NCBI GenBank assembly: GCA_021234155.1
Contig: JAJEKV010000010.1
Span: forward strand, 12,753,116 to 12,817,115
Origin: Isoetes taiwanensis
Taxonomy: Eukaryota; Streptophyta; Lycopodiopsida; Isoetales; Isoetaceae
DNA: 64,000 nucleotides
Reading direction: 5' to 3'
Shown: one piece after another, positions 46,804 through 58,800 of the stretch
Position numbering within the stretch: position 1 is the first letter of the stretch
Layout of the letters: every line of letters starts with the position of its first letter
Made by a program: the position numbers and the translations under genes
The notes under the pieces: generated by a model
Told to the model about the DNA's origin: nothing
Seen by the model: the letters and a program-made list of their open reading frames with translations, nothing else
The model's database searches: none

Positions 46804-49800
46804 GATTTCGAGTTTTTTATTTCCACCCTTATCGGGTCGAGAGGGCATACCAGATTGATGCCACACAGAACCCGCATGCATCCGGATGGCATCATATGAA
46901 GGATAACTTCAGAGGGCGGATTACAACCGGGCGTTTCCCACATCCACGTTATGCTACAAGTAAGTGTTGCGCTTTTACCCTCATATTTTTCTGTTAATTG
47001 GTTTCGGACGAATTCGCATGAGCAGGGATCTGTATATCTCTGCATACCAGTATTCCATTCTTCGGATGAAAGCACTCCTTGCTTGCCCTAAATTGCTTCT
47101 ATTTCTACTTCGTGATGTTTCTCTTCCGCTTTGACTTCCTTCATTGCGATGATGCATTTATGGTAAAGCTAGTCGATTCTATAAGCAATTTCTGTTTGTC
47201 CATGAATTTCGGGATTGAAGTTGAGGAAGGATAATGATCTACACAGAATTATTTGCTACTTTGGGATACTTGGGAATAGTTTAAGCATATTAGAATTGTT
47301 ACTCTGCTCCTCTTCAATGATAGGTACGATCTTTGTGTTGAACATTAGTTCTTCTAGATTCTTTTTTGCTTAGAATCAGATTGATTGCTTGGACTAGCAA
47401 TCAACTAACATACATAGATTTCAAGTGCATTTGAGGGATAACTCCACCTCAGGTAGCTCAAAACATAACCGATCTCAAATAGAGTTACGTTTCACCATTT
47501 GTCTTAGCATAGCTTCACATGTAAGTTTAGAGTACTTAGCTCCTTTTGAACTTAGAATGACAAGAAAATGGTGGGCTAATCTTTATGGAGTGCTGAAGTG
47601 CAGCAAATTTGGGAGCTTCAGGTATTTAATCTCCTCTTCTTGGATTTAATGATATATATCTTTTATCTAGGCAACATAAAAGCAAACTGCTTGCGTTTCA
47701 TGCCTGACCATTTTTATTTGTGCTTTGTTCTCCATATCTATTTTACTTGCGTGAAGGTCCAATGCACGAAGTTGTTATCATTAACAATATGGCTGCAAAG
47801 TTCTTCTACAAAATGATTCTTACCAAGCTTGCTCCTTCAAAGTTATTCTTGCCATGTTGTTAAATCATTTTTGGCAATAACAACAGATGCAGATACGTTG
47901 GTTACTCTCCTTGCCAGTTATCAGACTATGCTCTTTCTTCTGCATGCAACTTAGGTATATATCAATTACTTGCTGAAAATGTAGTTTTAACTTTTAAGAT
48001 TAAGGCAGATGCTAGAAGCAACTAGCAACTGAAGAGTGACTATTTACTATTCCTGTAGCTCCAAAAATATCAATCCACTATTAACAAATATTAAAAGCAA
48101 CTATTACTGCTCCTCCAGCTCAAGAAACTCAATTACTATGTCAGAAGCAACTTGCTTCTTTAAATTAGAAAAAAGTCTTGCATGTAGGAGAAATTGAGTT
48201 CATTTATTTACAGTATTTTATTAAATTCTAGACAATATGTTATCAAATCTTATACAATATGTTACAGGTAACCAAATATTGCATGTATCTATCAATATTT
48301 GAAATAAGCCTTTAATAAGGTGGTCGTGGATGAAAAGTACAATTATGACCAGGCTTTTGTGAACAAGAATTGCAGGCCAGTTAAAGGTTATGCATCAGAG
48401 AGCGCTTTTCTCAAATAGAGGTATGTTGGCTTTGTAGGTCAATAATCTAGACATGTTGGCCTTATTCTGACATATGTTTTCTGTATTTTGCAATGACTAT
48501 AGAAGATGTTTGGAAATTAGAACATGGATGTAATAGGGAGTGAGATGAAGTGGTGGTGTTGTCAAAGGTTTTCACATTTGCGTGGGTGCTCAAATTCATT
48601 CTCAAAAAATATTGGCTTTAAAAGGCAAGCATTTTGTTTCTATGCATTTTGTTCCGAGTTCTCTATTTGTTTTGTTTTGCTCGAATTTCAGTGTTGCAGC
48701 TTCGGCATGTTTTTGCCTGCCACACGCCAGATCACAGGTTTTGTATATTATGATCATGTTCCCATGTTTTGTATGTTTAGCTCAGCTGGAAACCACTTCA
48801 TTCATAGCTTGGTTCAAACAGATTTTCTTTCCATTGACAAGGAGCATCAAGGAGCACATGGCATGTTTGTGGCCACGATTTTGCCCTAGGTAATTTGCTA
48901 GAACTTTAGGACAGTTGTGCCATTTAGAAGAAAGTTCTTATGTTTTCATATGTATGTGTCACATAAAGTTTATGTATTTGTGCAACTATTTAATTTTCTA
49001 TCATTCTCAGATGTAGATGTCATTGGTATTATTTTCATGATTGTTCAAACTCTAAATAATATATGCTAGGGGTTCTTGAATACAGATGCAACATGTTGAC
49101 TGGCACATCCTTTTTATGGTTGTCCCACCAGCATCCACATGTCTTCTCTAATGAAGGTCTTTTGGCATAATATGAAATGGGTAGATGCATGGATGCTGGA
49201 ACTGCTTGCCACAAGGTTCGAGAGTTCTATCCCTGCATTTATTGTTTCAGAGGTCATGTCTGCTTAACGTTTCAATTGATAAATGAATGGAATTGGGCTG
49301 TTATATATTGGTAATTTTATAGTTTCGTGCTACGGGTGTAGGTATGCATCTTCTGAAGCTTAACTATATTACTTAATGCGCTAACAAGGCCTCTCTTTTG
49401 CCATGCAAATAATTTTACACTATTGTGCATGCGAGATGCTAGGTGTGTTAATAGGTTGCAATGGCTGCATGCTATCATCCCATGCTTACACTATCTGAGT
49501 TTTTCCTTCCAACTAGGTTGCCAATGAATCCCCAAGCTTTTCTTATCTAGGCTATTGCACTTTTGTGCATTGATCTTTGCTTCACTGTACATTGCTATAT
49601 GCATATATTCTATAATGGAACATGTCTTAATGAAAGCCCCAAATTCATATCAATAAATGCCGTAATGTAAAAGCATTCAGCAAGGATGGCACAACTGCAA
49701 GCACTTAATTTGCTTCCTCCTTTTCTCGAACCTTTCAGGCCCTTTTTTATTTGGGATGATAACATTTGCCAAGGTCTTCTAATAATGTAACATGTTCTAT

Positions 49801-52800
49801 TGTGGGTTGCTCCAGCTCATGTTCGAAGAAGCCACTTCACATACTTATGCATTCAACAGAGGCATAGTTGTGAAATTCAAAACTTGGCGTAATCGTAAAA
49901 CTCAAATCCCTATTGAAGCAAACGGAATGCTCTTTTTAAGACGTTGAAGTGGTTGTAGCCAATCCGATGCACTGTCCTTGAAGATGTAATTGCTCCGGGT
50001 CTCATATTGTACATATTCTCTTTATTGCAATATACTCTTATCAATTTCTTTACGTTAGAAGTAGCGAGTATGTGCCAAGCTTATTGTTTAGGAATTCTCA
50101 TACACCACAAGATTATTATTGCATGTATCGATACATGCCTTAATATGTGAGCTCTGAATTCTCTATTTAAACTCATTGGTTTGTTTTTGTAGCACATATT
50201 TGTCTTTGTGTTGATGTTTTGTCTTGATCGTGATATTGCAGAATATTGTTTATCTTACATCCTTGAAGTGTATGGCATGTCATTCTTTGCAATTGGACTT
50301 AAAACACCTTTTTCTTAACACAGCTTCTCAACTTTGCAGGTTGGTATCTCATGGAAAACTTGAGTTATATACATCCTGTCCAGTATGGCATATCTAGGTT
50401 CGGCATATCTAGGTCTATCTAATTCCTATATACAGATATATTGTAGATGAGTGTTTTATACAAAAGCCTCGAGCAACTGCATACAATGCATCATCATGGC
50501 CATGTTTACTACGTGAAGGAGAATTGGGCATTTTACTAATGTGATGACTTTGCAATGAACAAATATGATTCAGACATTGTAGTTTGCATTTGCAGATTTC
50601 TACATCTTCAACCTGCAGAGGCAAGATTTCTGAGTATTGTTTCAAATGTTATGGTAAGGGGTGCAAGTAAGTAGTAGGGAGCAACCAATGAAACTGTAAT
50701 TCAGGTTCCCAATCAGGGATGTTGGGCAAAATAATGTCTCTCGATTGCTACCATATGCCTAGGCATATACCCTCATATATTGCTCCCATTGTTGCGCATA
50801 TACCCTCACTCTAGCCACGTTTGATGTAACCCCCTTCTCCCCAGATGTTGCCTTTGTTCCACTGTCTGGAGTGTGGCTTGGAAAATGGTAGGGATTTGAG
50901 TTTAAAACATTTGCTGCTGAGTTCTAATAAGATTACACTGTTTTCTTTTACCTTCAAAGTGTATAAGAATGTAAACTATTTTACTTTCACACTATTTGAC
51001 GACTTATGATTTAAATAGCAACTAATTCACTATATTTCAAAGCTCTTAATATAGGTTCTCAAGTTTTAGCATCTTCGAGTTTGACATGGAGCTCACTTAT
51101 CCTTTATGATGGTGGTATAGCAACTGAAAATTAGTGCAGAATGCACACATTTACTGGTCTGATACATCAAGATGTAGCATTGTAGATAGGTCTTATCCTT
51201 CGGTTTGCACACATCAATAGAAGACAATTATGAATACGTTATTGACCTCCATCAGGGTATGCACTCCTACTCCTACACAAAACATAACACGGTGATCCCT
51301 TCCTATTACTTTCGTCTTACTTTGTAATTTATCTTTATCTTAATCTTTTAATCATGTGACATGAAGTTCAAAGAGGAAAGGATGTACACGTACAGATATT
51401 CTACATGTTGCATATGCATGTCCAATCAAAGGCACACTTTTTGGATTGGCTATATTTAGGATCAACATCTACATTATAAAAAATAATAGATGTAGAACAA
51501 ATATAGGCTCAAGTAGGTCACATTCGAAAAATCATATGCTCCCAAATTTGAATTTTAATTCCTTCAATTACTTGCATGTGAAAGCACAAAAGGGTCTTTA
51601 TAGTACATTCAGGTTCAATGTTGGGTTGCAACATTTCTAAGTCCAAATATCCTTGCCCCCTCCAAGCCACATTGTCTATTCCCACCAACAATCTTAACAA
51701 CCACCTCTTTAAATTGTTACTAAGCCCGGCAACGCCGGGCACCATAACTAGTTTTTAAAAGTCACATATTTTATCAAATGATGTTTGGCCACCTATTGTC
51801 TTAAAAAACTTTCACTTTTCCACTATGAAAATAAGACATGTCTTATTTAGGTTCGGGATAGGTTTGGATTGTAAATGGAGTCTTATTTTAATCCGGGAGA
51901 TTTCCCCCGCCATAAAATAAGACACCTAGTCTTATTTGAAATTCATGCCGAGGAGGTGGACTCTCGGTATAAATTTATACTGCGAGAGTTCTTCCGCGGT
52001 ATAAATTTATACCGACAAAGTGCTAAGCGGTATAAATTTATACCGCCCGTGTTCACATGGTATAAATTTATACCGGCGAGCAAGGGCGGTATAAGTTTAT
52101 ATCGCTTAGGACCCTGTCGGTATAAATTTATACCGCGGGAGAACTCTCGCGGTATAAATTTATACCGAGAGACCACCTCCTTGGTATAGATTTATACTCA
52201 CACGGTATAAATTTATACCGGCAGAACGCCGAGTCGGAAATCTGTATAAAATCATACAGTTTCCAAGACTTTAGTGTGTTTTAGGTGTTAAAGAAATGGA
52301 AAAAAGTGTAAAATAACATCTCATAGAGGTTCCCTAAGACAACATTTTTAGTACTTAATTACAGAAAAAATTAGAGGTAAACCCAATTTCCGTGACGTTT
52401 AAGCCTATTTTTTACGCGTTTTCAGCCCAAAGATTACCTTTAAAGGCAAAGGTCAACAGTCAGCTCCGAAGCCCAAATCCTACGAACTCAGGGATATTAC
52501 GTGGTACGTCCACAGGGGAGCTAGAGAACGCTACCCCACTGATGCGTACTTGTACGTATGCAAAAAGACAGGAAGGGGGAAGTTCAAGGCTGACGACTAC
52601 CATCCTGCGGAGAAATGACAAGTCTGATGGCCACAGAAAGTGAGGACGAGATTTTAATGAATTGCATCAACGATGAAGGCGACGTCGAGTACTTTCTGAG
52701 CAGCAGAATGTTCAGGATAAGCACGTGTAAGCCAAAGGATGTCAATGAATACATTTCGGAAAATATCAAACTTGGCTATGTGAGTGTAAACCTCTGCCTT

Positions 52801-55800
52801 CTGTCTTTTAATCCTTTATCGTGTAAATTTATACGGGCAGCAAACTAACTGAGCATCCTGAATGCAGGACATAGTAGACATCCTTTCCTCAGTCATTCTG
52901 TGTGATGAGAAAGTTATTGTCAAGGGCTTCTGGTACCCACGGGCCAAGGAAGAAGTGGAAAAAGACATTGAACCAGAAGAGGAGGAGGAGGAAGAGGAAG
53001 AGGAGGTGGTAGTCACAGGGAAGGGGAAGAGGAAAGCTTTGGTCATTCACACACAGGCACCAAAGAAATCTAGGAAGACCAAGGCCTTATCAATAGAAGA
53101 GTCTGCAGAAGCACTTCAAAAGGCACCTGAGGCCGACATTATTTTGAGATCCTCGGACAGGTCAAGTGCAATTCTAAAAAGAATAAATGAAACAAAACTC
53201 CTGAAGCAAACAATTTCTTTAACTCTGAGCACAATCAAGAGGCCGCCAAAGAATGAGGATGGGGTCAGAGTGCTTCAAGTGAGGAAATTGTACGCAGCAC
53301 ATGTGGCAATACTAAAGCAGATAATGCGCAGAAATACACATGCCCATGTGTCGCCGCTGGTTGTTATGGTTGATCGAGAGCAGGTCCAAGAGCTCAGGCA
53401 TTACAGGAAGGCCGACTTTGAGGACTATACATATTACATTCTCGGTGGAACACACAGTTACAAGGCCAGGAAGGAGCTATCTAAGGAGGAAAGCAGAAAC
53501 GAGATCTGGAAGAGCGTGGAGGCCCATATTTACATTGGGTTGACAGATGAGGAGACCAAAGTCATTGCCGTGAGCCACAACCTGGACAATGACTTTAGGT
53601 TGAAGATGAGCCTCATAGACAAAATCCGCTTCATGCACAGAGAATATGTCGAGTTCAAGCAATTGCATGGAGAGGACTTCAAGAAGCAGAAGAACAAGCT
53701 CCAAGAACTTCGGGAGGCTTGTGTGACAGAATGTTGCTTGAGTTATGATTCTGATAAGAAGCCCATGTAAATGTTAAGGTCATGTTATACTGTATGCTGA
53801 AACTGGTTCCAGGGGTTAGTTAGATTCGATCCTTCACATGAACTAGAGATGCAGATTGAAGGTTATCCTTAGGGGGTAATTGCAAGTTCTTCAATGGTCA
53901 AGTAGGAGCACAAATTATATGCTCAAATATTACCTTCAATGGTTCGTGAGCTTTTAAATGTCAAAGTGAATGTGGGATATTGTTTGATTGGTCACGAAAC
54001 TGCAGATATGAATGTGGGATAATTGCTTGACGGTGAGAAGAAATAGAAGGGCCGAAGATCACGCCTGGCCGACCTGCTACTCTGACCTGCACCGACGGAA
54101 TGGATATAAAAGAGGTGTAATGCCATTGTGTTGGGTGGTAGTGCCTGGATTGAAGGTGAAGACGAGTTTATCTATGTGTAAGGAGCTTGGGTTCTCGGAG
54201 ACAATGCACAAATCTTAAGATATTTTGTCCAATGGTTTAATATACAATATTGAGAAGCATTGATTGAACAATGCCACGGTTCTATTGCGACAGCAATAGA
54301 ACCGACATTCCTTGGATGGGGACGTCCCTTTGTCACTCCTCCTATTTATTCAGCCTCTTTTCATTGTTCTATCATCGGCGTTCTCTTGAGCTAGATTTCT
54401 CCTTCTTCTTTATCCTATCAGTTTCCCTCACCCTCCCTCCCTTGATGGTGTTTTTCATTTAATCGTGTTCGTTATTTCCTTTTCTATATCCTTTGAATTT
54501 TCTCTCTTTATTTCCTCAGCGTGGCTTTGTAGCCTCTGAGGCATACTTTTTGGTTTACTCTTTCTCGGCATGGCACTAGTATTTTTATTCATTCATGTTT
54601 TCTCTCGTTATTGGCATTGTAAGCCTCGAGTCAATATTTATTATTCATATTTCTCTTTCCATTGGCGCTTGTTGCCTCCGAGATCATATTTATTGTTTTT
54701 CTCCGTGGCGGCCAGAGTAGCCTCCGAGGCAACACTAATCGGTTGTTTTTCCCTCGCGATGATCATTCCACGGACGGTTCCGATTGGTGGCCGTGTTGTT
54801 TCTTTCTGCATTGGCCACGGAGCCTCAAGTCTTCTTGCCTATGGCATCTAACTCATTGACGGGTTATTTTTCTTCGGCCTTGAGTCTGCCGGGGATTGTT
54901 TACGGTTTTGTGGTTGCCATAGTGCGTGGGGCGTTACTTCAACTATTTGCTTGGGTTTCCTCAAAAACACGAGGCGGCGTGGTTCTTCTTCCCAGGGAGG
55001 AAGCGATCCTGCGAGGGTCTTCTCACCTTTGCATCGACCAAGTGGCGGATAAAACCATCTTTTATGTTGTATTTTTCAGTATCATCATGCTCTCGATGAT
55101 TGTCTAGTTTCGGAGCCTTTGAAAGTTCGTATTTCCAAATTTATCTATCCCTAGTGAGGGATCCATTTGTACTCAATGTTTTACAAAGTTCAATGAGAAC
55201 ACCACTTCACTTCGTATATGCCTATCATAGGACCCATCCTAGGAAAGAAAATTATGTGTGTGCATCACAAATAAACTTGTCTTTGTAGTTTAGAATCAAA
55301 TTGTTGATTCATCTCCATTAGAATTAGAGTACTCACCTCTATAGATTCTTTTCATTGGTATCAGAGCCAGGTTGAAGTACAATGGCTACCAGATTTGGTG
55401 CAAATCTGCAATTCTATAAGGTATTCAAAGGAGATGGTGGCTTTCAAATCTGGAAACAAAGTATCGAGAAAGAAATATTGGAATTTGAAAAAGCTGTGGG
55501 TATTTAGTTGATCCTAATGCTTCGGGAAGCCACTGTGAGTGCAGGGACAACTAGTCAAGGGGGAACTAGTGCCAGCTCAAGTGCTGAAGGCTCTACTCTA
55601 AGGGCAACTGCTGAAAGTGCACCTGCTCGTCCCTCCATTGTAACAGCAAGTGGAGAGGAGGAAAAGCTGAAAATCATGGAAGCACAAGCAATCATCAGTT
55701 GCAAGGTAGGATCTGTGATTAAATTGAAGCTGAGGGGTATGACCCCAAGGGAAATGTGGATGTATTTAATTAAAGAATATGAGGCCAAAACATCCTCTCA

Positions 55801-58800
55801 GATAGATGTGTTGGAGAAGCAGTTGAGAAGGTTAAAACTGCATGAAAAAGATAATGTAACTGAGTTTTTTGAGAAGTTTGATTCCATTATAGCAGACTTA
55901 GAAGGTGCTGGAGTTATTCTCAATGATGCTATAATTGTGATAGTTATGGCCATCTTAAGGCTGATTTGGATGAAGAACCCGAATTTGGAAGAGAGATAAT
56001 ATGTTACAATTGTGAGGCAAGGGCCATATGGCTTCAAAATTTATGCCCAAGCCCGGAAAATACAAAGAGATAATATGTTACAAAGGCAAGGATCAAAGTT
56101 CTGGTTTTAAAAAGGGATATGACCAGGAGAGGAGCATCAAGGAAGAACCCCACGATTAATCTTACTAAAGACAAACAAAGTGAAGAAGATGAGCTTGATG
56201 AAGATGCAGAGGTAAGTCTCCCCGAAATGCATTCTATTGTTAGAAATAACATTGATAATGATGTTATGATAATAGATTCCGGAGCTGAAAAAAGTAAAGT
56301 CGCAAATCCAAATATGCTTAAAAGTTCTGCCGAGAGGAAGAAAAGGAGGACATGTTCAATTAGGAAATGGAGATCTTCAAGAAATTGAAGATGTAGGAGT
56401 GTTAGAGTTGTTTTTGACTTAGAAGAGAAAAAAAGTTGCAGTTGGAGAATGTGCTTTTGTGTGCGGCTTAGTGAGAAATTTAATTTCGTCTCTCAATTAG
56501 TGGATCTTGGATATAAGGTCTTATTTGAGAAGTTACATTGTAAAGTTTTGCTCAATAATAAAGTAATGTTCTTGGGAAAACGTGTTGGCAATTTATTTGG
56601 TTTATGCAATGATCACATTCGGCCCAAGATTAATTTTGTTGGACATCCAACCTTTAAAAATGGCATCATAGAATGTGTCATGTGAATTCCGTGAGCCATT
56701 GAACCTGCTGGCAAAAAGGGAATGATTAATGTTAGCAAAGAGGTCAAGAACTAAAATGTGCGGGGTGCATATTGGGAAAGCATTGGGTGTGCATTACCTT
56801 TTAAAAAAATCTCTCAAAAGAGCCAAAAGGACTATTAGATCCCGATCCACCTGCAGTCTATGTGGGCCACTTAATGTGACAAGCTTATCCAAAACGATAT
56901 TTCATGACACTTATTGATGATTTCAAAAAGACATTTGTTTATTGTATTAAGACAAAAGATGCGACTCACGGAAATCTTCAAAGCGCTTTGTTAATGAAGT
57001 TGAAACTGAAACAGGGAGAAAAAATCAAGTGTTTGAGGTCAGATAGAGGGGGAGAGTTCATATCAGATGAATTCAAACTCTATTGTAGGAAGAGAGGAAT
57101 CAAAAGGCAACTCACATGCAGGTACTCTCCTCAACAAAATGGAATTGCAGAAAGAAAGAATAGAACAATTTTAAATGCAGTCAGAAGCATGCTAAAATTT
57201 TCAGGATTACCCAATTTTCTTTGGGATGAAGCTGTTAGAGCTGCTGTTCATGTTCAAAATATGTTGCCATCATTAGCCTCACAAGGAACAATCCCAGAAA
57301 TGCTGTGGTCTGGAAAGATACCTCATTATGAAAATTTGAAGGCATATGGATGCTTAACTTTTGTGCACATACCTGATGAACTCAGAAAAAAACTTGATGA
57401 CAAGTCACTAATAACTTACATGGTTGGTTATGATAACCAATCAAAGGCTTATAAGAACAGATGATCCACAAAAAAAGGAGAATAGTAATAAGTCGAGATG
57501 TTATATTTGATGAAGACCAATTCTATAAGGTTATACCAAGGTGAATGTACAATATGCAGATCTGGAATGCAAATCATCTGAGGTTACAGCAGAAAAAGCT
57601 AGTGATGAAGCCAAGATTATTCAAGAGGAGCAGGAGCAGGCTAAATATTTTGATTCCTCGGCGAATCCCAAATAAGAAGACATGCAATTTAAAAATATTG
57701 CTAACCCGATAATGATGCGGTAAGGATAATGCTATGTCGGTTCAAGATGAGGAGGTTATAAGTACCAAGCCTACAAGGAAAAAAGAGACAAACCCCAGTC
57801 CAAAAGTTGCGGGGAGGATTGCAGAGATAGATACAACTCATCATGGACGAGATGAACTTGGGAGGAGTAAAAGACTTCACGAGAATGAAGGTGAGATTCA
57901 TGATTTGTTTGAAATCTTAATGCATTTGGATACTAATGTACCCAAGACCTATAATGAGGCTCGACTAAAAGTGACAAGGTTTTGAAGTGGCTAAAAGCAA
58001 TGAATGATGAGTTAGCATCATTGAAGAAGAACATAGACTTTGAATTAGTAGATATACCGAAAGGGCAAAACATAGTGGGGAACAAGTGGCTATTTAAACC
58101 GAAAACCGCCCCCGATGGAAAAACTCCAAAATATAAGGCCAGGTTGGTTGCTCAAGGTTTTCACAAAAAGAAGGTCAGATTATGAGGAGACTTTCTCACC
58201 ACTTGTCAAAATGAACAAGATAGGAATGTTGTTGTCCATAGCTAATGCTTGTGACCTTGAGATACATCACATGGATGTTATCTTGCTTTTGAATGCTAAA
58301 CTTGAAGAAGAAATATATATGAGACGGCCTCCGGTTTTGAAGAAGGGAAAGATAAAGTATGGAAATTAAAAAGAAGCGGTTTATGGCTCAAGCAATCCCC
58401 TCGAGAGTGGTATAAATGCATGGACTCTTATCCGATTGAGCAAGGGTTTAGTAAATTCAAAAAAAATGATGGAAACATCTATAAATTTGTGGCGTGGAAG
58501 TGAATGGTGCATTATTGCACTTTATGTTGATGACAACATTATGATAGCAAAAAGGAAAACAATGTTTAGATCGGTGCAAGAACATTCTCAATAGAAGATT
58601 TAAAATGATGATCTTGGAGAATTGCGTAAATTCTTAGGTGTTGAAGTGAAAAGGAATCGAGCAAATAAAACTATAGTGCTTACTCAAAGGGGTCAAATTG
58701 AGAGCATGTTAAAGAAATTTAAGATGGAGCAATGTAACGGTTTGTAAAAGCCTGGCTGCACCGGGTATAAAATCTCGAGCATATGTGTCCTAAGGATGAC

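Noticed and set aside
46633-47075. Minus-strand ORFs
   Set aside because: Shadows of the plus-strand exon ending at 46,959, which has proper splice sites and protein-like sequence.
51875-52189. ORFs on both strands with repeated RYKFIP peptides
   Set aside because: They are translations of the DNA palindrome array. The repeat is palindromic at DNA level, so both strands give the same peptide.
51966-52258. CRISPR array
   Set aside because: Palindromic repeats with spacers look superficially similar, but spacers are ~15 bp and mirror-paired, the host is eukaryotic, and no cas genes exist.
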